A DNA stretch of 45,013 bases. Origin: Sphaerobacter sp. GTDB lineage: Bacteria; Chloroflexota; Chloroflexia; Thermomicrobiales; Thermomicrobiaceae. The translations under genes were made by a program, and so were the position numbers. Shown here one piece after another: positions 33,675-42,685 of the stretch (its first letter is position 1; each line of letters starts with the position of its first letter). The stretch covers positions 1 through 45,013 of the forward strand of contig NZ_JADGHZ010000011.1 of NCBI RefSeq assembly GCF_019683595.1, read 5' to 3'. Below the pieces are notes generated by a model. It saw nothing but the letters and a program-made list of their open reading frames with translations. It made no database searches and was not told where the DNA came from.

Positions 33675-34490
33675 CTACTCGTAGTATTCGGGCGCCTTCT
33701 TGAGCCGCTGGAATGCCTCCATGTCGTGCCCGAAGCCCATTGTGGCCTCGTACTTCCGCGCGATCTGCTTGATGGCGTACATCGAACGATAGTAGGCAAC
33801 CGTGTCGTAGACGATACCCGACAGCCGCCACTCGTTGAGGTTGCGCTCCAGGTAGATGGCGTCCGAGGTGAAGATGAACGTGCCCGAGTGCTGCGTATGG
33901 GCGACCATGCCGATCAGGCCCGGCGTGTGGCCCGGCCAGTGGAACAGGTGCAGGTCCGGCGCCAGTTCGAGGTGGTTGCCCATCATGACGTCGTAGTTGA
34001 GGTTCGGCAGGTCAAACTCGATCTTGGCGTAGGCGCCGGCGAAGTCAAGTGGGCCGGTGTGGGTCACCTTCAAGGCGTGCGACAGTTCGTCCTCGTGGAC
34101 GATGATCCCCCGGCTGCCGGCCTTGGTCCCGCGGAAGAAGTCGAGGCAGCCGCAGTGATCCACGTGGAGATGGGAGATAACGACGATGTCGATATCGCTC
34201 ATTCGGAGACCGAGCTGTTCCAACTGCGCGGGCAGGAGCTGCTTGGGGTTGGCGCGGTACGGGAAGACGGGGCGCAGCGCCTCTGGCCAGCGCTGGTCCC
34301 ACTCGGGGTGGCAGGTCGCGTCGTAGAGAACCCACCCGAGCTTCGGGTGCTCGATCAGGACGGTGTAGGTCGGGATGGTTACCCATTCCGCGGGCGGATT
34401 GGGGTTGTCGACGGTGCCGGTGTGCGGATTGAGCACCAGCCAGGCGAGGTCGAGGTCGAGCGTGCCGTTGTCGAGGACGAAGAGTTTCAC
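33675..34490 (-). CDS. Metallo-beta-lactamase fold hydrolase (lactonase-like)
   Basis: 271 residues from GTG 34490 with GGAAGGAG seven bases upstream. Dinuclear zinc motif ISHLHVDHCG, later ligands in LFHWPGHTPGL and FTSDAIYLE. Overall layout (MKLFVLDNGTLDLD start, EHPKLGWVLYDATCHPEW) resembles N-acyl homoserine lactonases of the AttM/AiiA group. Because it forms an operon with a 4-hydroxyacid dehydrogenase-like gene, a gamma-lactone hydrolase feeding a hydroxyacid (for example gamma-butyrolactone to 4-hydroxybutyrate) is an attractive inference, as in the attKLM operon of Agrobacterium, but the substrate is unproved. Confidence 0.88.
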   Translation of the reverse strand: MKLFVLDNGTLDLDLAWLVLNPHTGTVDNPNPPAEWVTIPTYTVLIEHPKLGWVLYDATCHPEWDQRWPEALRPVFPYRANPKQLLPAQLEQLGLRMSDIDIVVISHLHVDHCGCLDFFRGTKAGSRGIIVHEDELSHALKVTHTGPLDFAGAYAKIEFDLPNLNYDVMMGNHLELAPDLHLFHWPGHTPGLIGMVAHTQHSGTFIFTSDAIYLERNLNEWRLSGIVYDTVAYYRSMYAIKQIARKYEATMGFGHDMEAFQRLKKAPEYYE

Positions 34491-34888
34491 GGCCGAGCTC
34501 CTTCCTGCACGGGTGCGATGTAGCGACAAGCAGGCGAGGCTCACGCGGTGCCGGCCTTCCGCTCTGCCTCCTTGCTGTTGGGTTGTGGTGTTGATCCCAG
34601 TATACGCTCGCGACACGGAAAGTAAAGCCTCGATGGGAATGGGAAGGGCCAGATGTGCCTTTTCGTCAGCGCAGGTCGTGGAGTGTCATCATGGTGGGCA
34701 GCGGTCCGAGACCGCCGCGCCGAGGGGCAGACTGCCTCCACCATGGCTTCCCGGTGCAGGCAGCCGTGGTCGTGGTAGTCTCCCGCCGGGACGGTGAGGA
34801 GGCCGTCGAACTGGGTGCCTGACCGTGCTTCGGCCTGTGAGCTGGGTGTAGGCCAGGATCAGGTGGTGAACAGGGAAGCGGGACGACG
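34491..34888. other. 398-bp divergent intergenic region
   Basis: Between the lactonase-like gene (minus) and the membrane protein gene (plus). Apart from the minus-strand promoter at 34599-34626, I see no gene, strong hairpin or repeat; ORFs listed here are shadows without ribosome binding sites. The promoter of the plus-strand gene is not evident. Confidence 0.5.
34599..34626 (-). promoter_or_regulatory. Promoter TTTACT-N16-TATACT of the lactonase-transhydrogenase operon
   Basis: -35 TTTACT (34626-34621), -10 TATACT (34604-34599), spacing 16. About 110 bp ahead of the GTG at 34490. Confidence 0.55.
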
Positions 34889-36394
34889 GTGACGGGTCTG
34901 AAGGCGAGGCCGGAGGAGCGGCTTCACACGTCGACCGAGCGAACCTCGCGGCGACGGGTCGAGGTGCTCATCGCGGTGGCGCTCGCGTGCGTCTACTTCG
35001 CGGTCATGGGCGGGCGACTGTACAGCATGGACGGCCTGTTTATGTACCGGCAGGCGTGGGCCATCGCCTTCGACCATTCGATCCGCTTCGAGACCCCTGT
35101 CTGGATCTGGAAGCCGGACCCCGTCTGGAACAGCAAGTACGGCATCGGGCTGTCGCTGCTGTACCTCCCCGGCATCCTGCTCTTCCGTCGCTGGTTCGGC
35201 GAGAGCACACCCGTCTCGCTCACCCGGCCGGAGCCGCTCGATCAGTTCTACTGGAGCGAGCTCTACCTCGACCGGCTCTACACCGTGGGCGGGGCCTGGG
35301 TGCATGCCGTCGTCGTCGCCGTGACTGCCTACCTCGTGGCGCGACTGGTCGCGGAATTGGGCGGCTCGCGCTGTGCCGGGCTCTGGGCGATGCTCTTCTA
35401 TGGCCTGGGTTCTTCCGCGTTTGTCTACGCCAAGGGCGATTTCGCCCAGCCGCTGGAGGGGTTGTGCTGGGTTGCGGCGTTCCTAGCCGCGGCGCGGTTC
35501 AGGCGGACCGGGGCACGGCGGGACGTGTGGCTCGCGTCCCTTGCAGTCTGGTACGCGGTTCTGACGCGCCCCGTCGAGGGTAGCCTGCTGGTGCCGGCGG
35601 TGCTCGCCCTGGTTGCCCTGGACCGACGTCCGGGCGAGCGGCCTTCGATCCGCTTCCGGGCGGCACTGCCCGTAGTCGGGCTCTACGGCGTGGCGTTCGC
35701 CATCACCCTGCTGGTGAACTGGGCGCGCTTCGGCTCTCCCTTCGTGACTGGGTACGAGCCGCAGGAGGGCTGGCGGATGCCCGACCGGACGCGCGTCCTC
35801 GGGGTGCTGATTAGCCCGGCCCGAGGCATCATCTGGGAGTTCCCGGCGCTGGTGCTGGCCCCACTCGGATTCCGGGCTCTGTGGCGCACCCCTTCCCGGT
35901 GGGTTGCGCTGGCGATGGTCGCCCTGGCGGGCGTGCAGTTGGTCAACGTGGCGACCTGGCTGATGTGGTGGGGCGGTTGGAACTGGGGCCTGCGCCTCTT
36001 CGGCCCTGCCATTCCCCTGCTGGCCGTGCTCGCCGGGCTGGGCGCCTCAGAGCTCGGACCGCGGACGCGGCGGTGGCTCCCTGCGATCCTGTTATTCGCC
36101 GGGATCACCTGGGCGGCGCCCGGCGTCGTCACCGACCTATTGGGTGGCTACGGCCTGCTGGCCGACGGGCCGCAGGGGAGCTGGCGGCTTGACGCCTTCC
36201 CGCCCTACGGCGCCTGGCAGTTCCTGGAACGGTGGAGCCCGCGGGCTGAGATCGACTGGGGCTCCGTCGACATCCTCTGGGTGCGCCTGACCCGCACGCA
36301 CGGGGACGTCGTGCTGGTCGTCCCCGCGCTCCTCCTTGGAATTGCCGCGGTGCTGGCCGTCCGCGCGTGGCAGTTCGCGCGGCAGGAGGGGTGA
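34889..36394 (+). CDS. Polytopic membrane protein, possible GT-C type glycosyltransferase
   Basis: 501 residues, GTG start (AAGCGGGAC upstream, moderate). After a 25-residue basic lead there are about ten membrane segments (VLIAVALACVYFAVMGG; WVHAVVVAVTAYLVARLVA; ALPVVGLYGVAFAITLLV; IPLLAVLAGLGASELG; LLGIAAVLAVRAW and others). The first large loop has Asp near GGRLYSMDGLFMY and a charged YSELYLDRL-like stretch, the layout of PMT/GT39-like transferases that use lipid-linked sugars. I do not recognise a precise family, and the catalytic DE pair of GT39 is not clear. No neighbours explain it. Confidence 0.8.
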   Translation: MTGLKARPEERLHTSTERTSRRRVEVLIAVALACVYFAVMGGRLYSMDGLFMYRQAWAIAFDHSIRFETPVWIWKPDPVWNSKYGIGLSLLYLPGILLFRRWFGESTPVSLTRPEPLDQFYWSELYLDRLYTVGGAWVHAVVVAVTAYLVARLVAELGGSRCAGLWAMLFYGLGSSAFVYAKGDFAQPLEGLCWVAAFLAAARFRRTGARRDVWLASLAVWYAVLTRPVEGSLLVPAVLALVALDRRPGERPSIRFRAALPVVGLYGVAFAITLLVNWARFGSPFVTGYEPQEGWRMPDRTRVLGVLISPARGIIWEFPALVLAPLGFRALWRTPSRWVALAMVALAGVQLVNVATWLMWWGGWNWGLRLFGPAIPLLAVLAGLGASELGPRTRRWLPAILLFAGITWAAPGVVTDLLGGYGLLADGPQGSWRLDAFPPYGAWQFLERWSPRAEIDWGSVDILWVRLTRTHGDVVLVVPALLLGIAAVLAVRAWQFARQEG

Positions 36395-36396
36395 GA

Positions 36397-36452
36397 CGTG
36401 ATGCGTGATGCGTGATGCGTGATGCGTCATACGTCATGCGTCATGCGTGAAG
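36397..36452. repeat. Tandem heptad repeat, eight 7-bp units
   Basis: Three bases after the membrane protein stop: four perfect CGTGATG units, then CGTCATA, CGTCATG, CGTCATG and CGTGAAG. The switch from GTGATG to GTCATG halfway looks like two arrays of near-complementary units. It gives no ORF, and no hairpin with a T-tract. Confidence 0.85.
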
Positions 36453-36479
36453 CGGCTGTTGTCCGCTGGTAGGCCCGTG

Positions 36480-36637
36480 CCCGGGGCTAGAGCGGCCGGG
36501 CTGACAATACGCAGCCCCTTGACGGGGTTAGGCACGCAGTATCCGGTAGGTGGCCGAATTCGAATACGCCGGGTTGTAGCAATCGTAGCCCCTTCAGTGG
36601 GCTTACCCATGTTCAGCCCGGCGGCTTGAGGCCCGGG
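36480..36637. mobile_element. MITE-like element with 25-bp imperfect terminal inverted repeats
   Basis: The ends 36480-36504 and 36613-36637 are inverted copies of each other with 21 of 25 positions matching; the inner ten (GCCGGGCTGA / TCAGCCCGGC) match perfectly. The 108-bp core contains two related short hairpins, GCAGCCCCTTGACGGGG (36511) and GTAGCCCCTTCAGTGGG (36586), 73 bp apart. No transposase is encoded. It may be a non-autonomous transposable element or a multi-stem intergenic repeat family. I could not confirm target-site duplications. Confidence 0.5.
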
Positions 36638-36735
36638 CGCACGCCGCGACGCGGGATCCTCACGCCAACCATCTTGAATCGGTCGGCAGCCGCCCGAGCC
36701 GGCGGCGGGCGGGGACGTGCGGCTGCCGCCTGTGC
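36638..36735. other. Intergenic DNA upstream of the pyr promoter
   Basis: No gene, and no repeat beyond G/C-rich stretches, between the inverted-repeat element and the pyr promoter. Confidence 0.4.
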
Positions 36736-36764
36736 TTGACCAGGGGTGTGGGGCGCGGTATACT
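36736..36764 (+). promoter_or_regulatory. Promoter of the pyrimidine operon, TTGACC-N17-TATACT
   Basis: -35 TTGACC (36736-36741), -10 TATACT (36759-36764), ideal 17-bp spacing. Start near 36771, giving a leader of about 140 nt before pyrC. Confidence 0.75.
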
Positions 36765-36770
36765 TCGCCG

Positions 36771-36908
36771 GATTGAGAACTGGCGGGGTTGTACGAACAC
36801 AGGGAACGGTCAGATTGCGCCAGTCGGCAGAACAATTCGAGGGCGTCCAGCCATCCAACGTTGATCAGTCAAGGCCTTTGGGTTCCGGCCGAACCCAAAG
36901 GCTTTTTT
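36771..36908 (+). ncRNA. Pyrimidine operon leader with attenuator (candidate)
   Basis: The leader opens with a stem ACTGGCG (36779-36785) / CGCCAGT (36818-36824) and ends in a perfect intrinsic terminator. Transcription must read through it to reach pyrC. This is the layout of pyr attenuators, but I find neither a convincing PyrR-binding loop nor a clear antiterminator, and pyrR is not in this window. A discrete 138-nt small RNA is the alternative reading. Confidence 0.5.
36874..36908 (+). terminator. Intrinsic terminator in the pyr leader
   Basis: GCCTTTGGGTTC and GAACCCAAAGGC make a perfect 12-bp stem with a 5-base loop CGGCC, followed immediately by six Ts (36903-36908). This is the only terminator in the window with a full T-tract, and it sits 5 bases upstream of the likely pyrC start. 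Confidence 0.9.
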
Positions 36909-36913
36909 CGTAT

Positions 36914-38254
36914 GTGGAACACGGAGAACGTAGGAGCCGCCCGATCCTGATCCGGGGTGGCCGCGTGGTGGACCCCTCGCAGGGACTTGACGCGGTCGCG
37001 GACGTGCTGGTGATGGGCGATCAGGTCGCTGCGCTCGGGGTTGGTCTGCCTGAGCCGGAAGGCGCAGAGGTGGTCGATGCGAGCGGCCTGGTGGTGACGC
37101 CCGGCCTGGTCGACGTCCACGTTCACCTGCGCGATCCGGGTTTTCCCGAGAAGGAGACGCTGGAGACCGGAGCGGCCGCGGCGGTGCGGGGCGGTTTCAC
37201 CACGGTCTGCTGCATGCCCAACACCAACCCGGCACTCGATACGCCGGAGCGGGTCGCCGACGTCGTCGAGCGGGCGGCCGGCCTGCCGGTGCGCGTCTAT
37301 CCCATCGGCGCCATCTCGATCGGGCGTGCCGGGACGGAGCCGGCGGACTGGGCGGGCATGGCCGCGGCGGGGGCGATCGGGTTCTCCGACGACGGTGACA
37401 GCACACGGAGCAGTGCGGTCATGCGCCAGGCGCTGGCGTGGTCGGCCGAGTCCGGCTTGCCGATCATGGTGCACGCCGAGGACTGGACATTGGCGCCCGG
37501 CGGGGTGATGCACGAAGGCGACGTGTCGCGAGAGCTCGACCTGCCCGGTATCCCGGCCGCTGCCGAGGAGATCATCACCGGGCGCGACATCGAGATCGCG
37601 CGGCTGACCGGTGGCTGGCTGCACGTGCTCCATGTCAGCACCGCGAGGGCGCTCGGCATGGTTCGGGCGGCGAAGCGCGATGGGGTGCGGGTCACCGCTG
37701 AGGTGATGCCCCATCACTTGCTCTTGACCGACGAGTGGGTCGCCGGGCGGCGTCGCTTCGTCTGGGAGGACACTGTCGTGCCCGGTCCGCGTCCGGATCC
37801 GAACGCCAAGGTGAACCCGCCGCTCCGGCCGGAAGCCGATGCCCGGGCGCTGCTGGAGGGCGTGACCGATGGAACATTCGACGTGATCGCGACCGACCAC
37901 GCGCCGCACGCCGCACCGGACAAGCCGACCGATCTGCGGCGCGCGGCGTCAGGCATGATTGGTCTCGACGTGGCACTGCCGCTGCTGTGGCGTCTCGTCG
38001 AGGCTGGGCGGCTGCCACTGATGACGGTGATCGACCGCCTCTCGACGGCTCCGGCGCGGCTCTTCGGTCTGCCGGGCGGGAGTCTCCGCCCGGGCAGCGT
38101 GGCTGACCTCACCGTCTTCGACCCGGCTGCCGAGTGGGTTGTCAGTCCGGAGACCATCGCGTCGAAGAGCAAGAACACCCCGCTGCTCGGGATGACGCTG
38201 CGGGGTGCGGTTCGCTTGACCATGATCGCAGGGGAGGTGCGGTATCGTGGCTGA
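36914..38254 (+). CDS. pyrC: Dihydroorotase
   Basis: 446 residues from the GTG at 36914. Class I dihydroorotase closes carbamoyl aspartate to dihydroorotate. Seen: LIRGGRVVDPSQGLD, zinc HxH in PGLVDVHVHLRDPGF, CMPNTNP, HAED, the zinc histidines in LHVLHVSTA, and the catalytic Asp in IATDHAPH. The start is uncertain: GTG 36914 is in frame but directly follows the terminator with little ribosome binding site, whereas TAGGAG at 36931-36936 would suit a CTG start at 36947 (435 residues). The track start at 36746 lies in the promoter. The stop overlaps carA by 8 bp. Confidence 0.93.
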   Translation: MEHGERRSRPILIRGGRVVDPSQGLDAVADVLVMGDQVAALGVGLPEPEGAEVVDASGLVVTPGLVDVHVHLRDPGFPEKETLETGAAAAVRGGFTTVCCMPNTNPALDTPERVADVVERAAGLPVRVYPIGAISIGRAGTEPADWAGMAAAGAIGFSDDGDSTRSSAVMRQALAWSAESGLPIMVHAEDWTLAPGGVMHEGDVSRELDLPGIPAAAEEIITGRDIEIARLTGGWLHVLHVSTARALGMVRAAKRDGVRVTAEVMPHHLLLTDEWVAGRRRFVWEDTVVPGPRPDPNAKVNPPLRPEADARALLEGVTDGTFDVIATDHAPHAAPDKPTDLRRAASGMIGLDVALPLLWRLVEAGRLPLMTVIDRLSTAPARLFGLPGGSLRPGSVADLTVFDPAAEWVVSPETIASKSKNTPLLGMTLRGAVRLTMIAGEVRYRG

Positions 38255-39407
38255 GTTTCTCGCCTCCCGGGGGGCACTCGTGCTCGAAGACGGTCGGATC
38301 TTCCGTGGCGAGCCCTTCGGCGCCGAAGTCGACGCCGAGGGGGAGGCCGTCTTCACGACCAGCATGGTGGGGTACCAGGAGATCGCGACCGATCCGTCCT
38401 TCTACGGGCAGCTCGTCTGCCTCACGTACCCGCTCATCGGCAACTACGGCGTCAACGCGGAGGATGACCAATCGCGCCGGCCTTGGGTAGCCGGGCTCAT
38501 TGTGCGCGAGTACTGCGACGAGCCGAGTCACTGGCGCGCCACCGGGACGCTCGCGGAGTATCTGCGACGGCACGGTATCCCGGCGCTCCACTCGGTCGAC
38601 ACCCGTGCCCTCACCCGGCACATCCGTCGGCACGGGGCGATGCGCGCGTTGCTCGTCTCCGACCGAGCGGGGCGGAGCGATGAAGAGTTGATCGAGCGGG
38701 CACGCCGGGCGTGGACGCCGGGTGAGCATGAGGTCGTCTCGACCGTCACCACGCCTGAGCCACAGGTGATCGACGGCCCCGGCCCGCATGTCGTCGTGCT
38801 CGACTGCGGGCTGAAGGCGGGGATCATCTCGTCGCTGAAGCGGCGTGGTGCTCGCATCACCGTCGTTCCCGTGACAACACCGGCTTCCGAGATTCTGGCA
38901 CTGGCGCCGGACGGGGTGGTCACCTCGCCGGGGCCGGGCGATCCAGCACAGGCCGAGGCCGCGGTGGAGACGGTGCAGGGTATTCTTGCCGCGGGGGTCC
39001 CGTTCCTCGGGATCTGCCTGGGACACCAGTTGCTCGCCCGCGCGATCGGTGCCGAAACGCGGCGGCTCAAGTTCGGTCACCGGGGCGGCAACCACCCGGT
39101 GAAGGATCTCCAGACCGGAGCGGTGCGCATCACCTCGCAGAACCACGGCTACTACGTGGACGCCGCGAGCGTGCCGGTCGACTTGGGCTGGCGTGTGTCG
39201 CAGGTGAGCTTGAACGACGGGACAGTGGAGGGCCTGGAGCACGTCTCACAGCCGTTTTTCTCGATCCAGTACCATCCGGAGGGATCGCCCGGGCCGCTCG
39301 ATAGTCAGGATGTCTTTGATCGATTTCTCGACCGCGTTCGCGCAGCGGGTCCCAAAGCGGAGGCGCCGGTGACGACGGGGACGCGGATCAGCGGGGTGCA
39401 GGAGTAG
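38247..39407 (+). CDS. carA: Carbamoyl-phosphate synthase small (glutaminase) subunit
   Basis: 386 residues, GTG start behind GGGAGG and inside the end of pyrC. The N-terminal CarA domain ([40 protein letters not shown]) is followed by the class I glutaminase with the nucleophile in [11 protein letters not shown] and the HPE triad in [18 protein letters not shown] is typical of CarA. It supplies ammonia from glutamine to CarB for pyrimidine and arginine synthesis. Confidence 0.97.
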   Translation: MAEFLASRGALVLEDGRIFRGEPFGAEVDAEGEAVFTTSMVGYQEIATDPSFYGQLVCLTYPLIGNYGVNAEDDQSRRPWVAGLIVREYCDEPSHWRATGTLAEYLRRHGIPALHSVDTRALTRHIRRHGAMRALLVSDRAGRSDEELIERARRAWTPGEHEVVSTVTTPEPQVIDGPGPHVVVLDCGLKAGIISSLKRRGARITVVPVTTPASEILALAPDGVVTSPGPGDPAQAEAAVETVQGILAAGVPFLGICLGHQLLARAIGAETRRLKFGHRGGNHPVKDLQTGAVRITSQNHGYYVDAASVPVDLGWRVSQVSLNDGTVEGLEHVSQPFFSIQYHPEGSPGPLDSQDVFDRFLDRVRAAGPKAEAPVTTGTRISGVQE

Positions 39408-39415
39408 CGGACGAC

Positions 39416-42400
39416 GTGCAATCGACCAAGCCAATCTCGAAGGTACTGGTGATCGGCTCCGGGCCGATCGTGATCGGCCAGGCGGCGGAGTTCGACTACG
39501 CCGGGACGCAGGCCTTGCGGGCGCTCCGCGAGGAGGGGATTCAATCCGTCCTGGTGAACTCCAACCCGGCCACGATCATGACCGACGAAGACGTAGCCGA
39601 CGTCGTCTACATCGAGCCGTTGACGCTCGACGTCCTGCGGCGTGTGATCATCCGGGAACAGCCCGACGGCCTCCTGCCGACGCTGGGTGGACAGACCGGC
39701 CTGAACCTCGCGGTGGAGCTGGCTGAGGCGGGGATCCTGGATCGGTACGGCGTGCGGCTGCTCGGGACGCCCCTCGACGCCATCCGCAAGGCCGAGGATC
39801 GGGAACTGTTCAAGAAGCTCCTGATCGACATCGGCGAGCCGGTGGTCGAAAGCACGATCGTCCATAGCCTCACCGAGGCGCGCGAGTTCGCGCGCGAGGT
39901 TCCGCTGCCCCTGATCATCCGTCCCGCCTATACGCTGGGTGGCACCGGCGGCGGCATCGCCACCACGCCCGAGGAGTTAGACCGCATCGTCGTCGCAGGG
40001 CTGGCTGCCAGCCCGATCAACCAGGTGCTGCTTGAGCGCTCCCTGCTCGGCTGGAAAGAGATCGAGTACGAGGTGATGCGGGACGCGAGCGACACCTGCA
40101 TCACCATCTGCAACATGGAGAACATGGACCCGATGGGGGTCCACACCGGCGACAGCATCGTCGTCGCGCCGAGCCAGACGCTCACCGACCGCGAGTACCA
40201 GATGCTCCGCAAGGCGGCGCTCAAGATCATCCGTGCCCTCGGGATCGAGGGCGGCTGCAACGTGCAGTTCGCGCTCGACCCGAACTCGGAGCAGTACTAC
40301 GTCATCGAGGTCAACCCGCGCGTGAGCCGCAGCTCGGCGCTCGCCTCCAAGGCGACCGGATATCCAATTGCCCGCGTTGCTGCCAAGATCGCGGTCGGCC
40401 GGCGGCTCGATGAGCTGATGAACTCGGTGACCCGGCAGACGACGGCGGCGTTCGAGCCGGCGTTGGACTACTGCGTGGTGAAGATCCCGCGCTGGCCGTT
40501 CGATAAGTTCCGCCGGGCCGAGCGCACCATCGGCACGCAGATGAAGGCCACCGGCGAGGTCATGGCCATCGATCGGTCGTTCGAGGGGGCGCTGCAGAAA
40601 GCGGTGCGCTCGCTGGAGACCGATCAGGAGGATCTGGGCTGGGAAGATCCGCTCTGGTCCGAAAATGAGAGCGCGCTCGAGGACCAGATCCAGCGGCCGA
40701 ACGACCTGCGCCTCTGGGCCATGATGGCAGCGCTGCGCCGCGGGTGGTCCCCAGAGAAGGTCAGCCGGTTGAGCGGCATCGACCCCTGGTTCACGCGGAA
40801 GCTGGCGGGTCTGGTGGAGATGGAGCGGCGCCTGGCTGAGGAGGAGTTGACTCCACAACTCCTCTGGACGGCCAAGCGGATGGCCTTCTCCGACGCGCGG
40901 ATCGCCGCGCTCGCCAACCTGTCCCCGGATGAGGTAACGGCCCGCCGTCGCGAGGCTGGGATCGAGCCGGTGTACAAGATGGTCGATACCTGCGCGGCAG
41001 AGTTCGAGGCTGCCACGCCCTACTTCTACGGCACCTATGAGGAAGAGGATGAGGCCGAGCCGCTCCCGGGCGCCAAGGCGGTCGTGGTCGGGTCCGGCCC
41101 GATCCGGATCGGGCAGGGGATCGAGTTTGACTATTGCAGCGTCCAGGCGGCGACCTCGCTCGGGGAGTCCGGTCACGCCTCGATCATGATCAACAGCAAC
41201 CCGGAGACGGTCTCGACTGACTTCGACACCTCGGACCGGCTCTACTTCGAGCCGTTGGACGAGGAGAGCGTCTTCGAGGTGCTGCGCCACGAGTCGGGCG
41301 GCAACGGGAGCGCTCCGGAGGTCCCGGTCATCCTCCAGTTCGGCGGGCAGACGGCGATCAACCTCTCCGAGCCGCTGGCCGCGCGTGGCGTGCCGATCCT
41401 CGGCAGCGCGCGGGAGGCCATCGACATCGCCGAGGACCGAAAACGGTTCGAGCGCTTCCTGTCCGACCTGGGGATCCCGCAGCCCCCGGGTGATGCCGTC
41501 ACGTCGATGGACGCCGCGATGGAGGTGGCGGAGCGGATCGGCTACCCGGTGCTGGTCCGGCCGTCGTACGTGCTGGGTGGGCGCGCCATGGAGGTGGTCC
41601 ACACCAGAGAGTACCTCGCTCGGTACCTGGAGACATCGGTCGCCTTCGACACCGGCCACCCCGTGCTGATCGACAAATACCTCCAGGGCAAGGAGGTCGA
41701 AGTCGACGCCATCTGCGACGGCAAGGAGGTCCTGATCCCCGGCATCATGGAGCACATCGAGCGCGCCGGGGTCCACTCGGGGGACAGCTTCGCTGTGTAC
41801 CCGGGCCTCAACCTCTACCCGCGCGAGGTGGACAAGATCGTGGAGCACACCACCCAGATCGCGCTCGCGCTCGGGGCGGTGGGTCTGATCAACATCCAGT
41901 ACGTGATCCATGCCGGGCGGATCTACGTGCTGGAGGTGAACCCGCGTGCGAGCCGCACGGTGCCGTTCCTGAGCAAGGCGACCGGTGTGCCGATGATCCG
42001 GCTGGCGACGAACGCGATGCTGGGCCGCAGCCTGCGCGAGCAGGGGTACGAGGGCGGGCTCTGGCCCCGACAGCCGCTGGTGGCCGTCAAGGCACCGGTT
42101 TTTTCAATGGCCAAGCTCCGCGGCGTCGAGGTGCACCTCGGCCCGGAGATGAAGTCCACCGGCGAGGCAATGGGAATCGACCGGTCGTTCGCCCCGGCGT
42201 TCTACAAGGCGTTGCTCGCTGCCGGGATGGCGCTGCCGCCGCGCGGGTCGATCCTGGTCAGCCTGGCCGACCAGGACAAGCCGGATTCGGTCGGGTGGCT
42301 GGAGGTGCTGGCGCGCCTGGGCTATCGCATCTACGCGACTGAGGGGACCGCAGCCATGATCGAGCGCAACGGCATTCCGGTCCAGATGGTCACCAAGCGC

Positions 42401-42658
42401 ATCGGCGCCGGCTCGCCCGATATGCTCGACGTGATCCTGAACGGGACGGTGGACGCGGTGATCAACACGCCCGGCCCCGCGCAGCGCGAGGTGCTCGACG
42501 GCTTCCAGATCCGGCGCGCGGCGGTGGAGCGCGGCATCCCGTGCATCACCTCGACCGACACGGCCCGCGCCATCGTCCAGACACTGGAGAGCGCGCCGAA
42601 CGGTTACGCCGTCCAGCCTCTAGGCACCTACCGGCAGCGGGTGCAAGTCGGGTACTGA
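39416..42658 (+). CDS. carB: Carbamoyl-phosphate synthase large subunit
   Basis: 1080 residues, full length. Two homologous ATP-grasp halves: [20 protein letters not shown] opens the first and [20 protein letters not shown] (about 560) the second; LGGTGGGIA and LGGRAMEVV are the glycine loops, [20 protein letters not shown] and [19 protein letters not shown] the ATP-binding ends. The C-terminal MGS-like allosteric domain starts near 940 ([12 protein letters not shown]...INTPG), where UMP or ornithine acts in characterised enzymes. It forms carbamoyl phosphate from bicarbonate, ammonia and two ATP. GTG start 8 bp after carA. Confidence 0.98.
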   Translation: MQSTKPISKVLVIGSGPIVIGQAAEFDYAGTQALRALREEGIQSVLVNSNPATIMTDEDVADVVYIEPLTLDVLRRVIIREQPDGLLPTLGGQTGLNLAVELAEAGILDRYGVRLLGTPLDAIRKAEDRELFKKLLIDIGEPVVESTIVHSLTEAREFAREVPLPLIIRPAYTLGGTGGGIATTPEELDRIVVAGLAASPINQVLLERSLLGWKEIEYEVMRDASDTCITICNMENMDPMGVHTGDSIVVAPSQTLTDREYQMLRKAALKIIRALGIEGGCNVQFALDPNSEQYYVIEVNPRVSRSSALASKATGYPIARVAAKIAVGRRLDELMNSVTRQTTAAFEPALDYCVVKIPRWPFDKFRRAERTIGTQMKATGEVMAIDRSFEGALQKAVRSLETDQEDLGWEDPLWSENESALEDQIQRPNDLRLWAMMAALRRGWSPEKVSRLSGIDPWFTRKLAGLVEMERRLAEEELTPQLLWTAKRMAFSDARIAALANLSPDEVTARRREAGIEPVYKMVDTCAAEFEAATPYFYGTYEEEDEAEPLPGAKAVVVGSGPIRIGQGIEFDYCSVQAATSLGESGHASIMINSNPETVSTDFDTSDRLYFEPLDEESVFEVLRHESGGNGSAPEVPVILQFGGQTAINLSEPLAARGVPILGSAREAIDIAEDRKRFERFLSDLGIPQPPGDAVTSMDAAMEVAERIGYPVLVRPSYVLGGRAMEVVHTREYLARYLETSVAFDTGHPVLIDKYLQGKEVEVDAICDGKEVLIPGIMEHIERAGVHSGDSFAVYPGLNLYPREVDKIVEHTTQIALALGAVGLINIQYVIHAGRIYVLEVNPRASRTVPFLSKATGVPMIRLATNAMLGRSLREQGYEGGLWPRQPLVAVKAPVFSMAKLRGVEVHLGPEMKSTGEAMGIDRSFAPAFYKALLAAGMALPPRGSILVSLADQDKPDSVGWLEVLARLGYRIYATEGTAAMIERNGIPVQMVTKRIGAGSPDMLDVILNGTVDAVINTPGPAQREVLDGFQIRRAAVERGIPCITSTDTARAIVQTLESAPNGYAVQPLGTYRQRVQVGY

Positions 42659-42685
42659 GAGCGGATCGCGACGGAGGGGGAGCGG

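Noticed and set aside
36397-36452. CRISPR-like repeats after the membrane protein
   Set aside because: Units are 7 bp and directly adjacent, with no spacers and no cas genes.
36912-36950. 12-codon leader peptide before pyrC
   Set aside because: No ribosome binding site of its own and no run of regulatory codons; kept only as a note on the start-site ambiguity.
39977-41911. 644-residue minus-strand ORF inside carB
   Set aside because: Shadow of carB in a high-G+C genome; composition is His/Arg/Asp-rich and no domain is recognisable.
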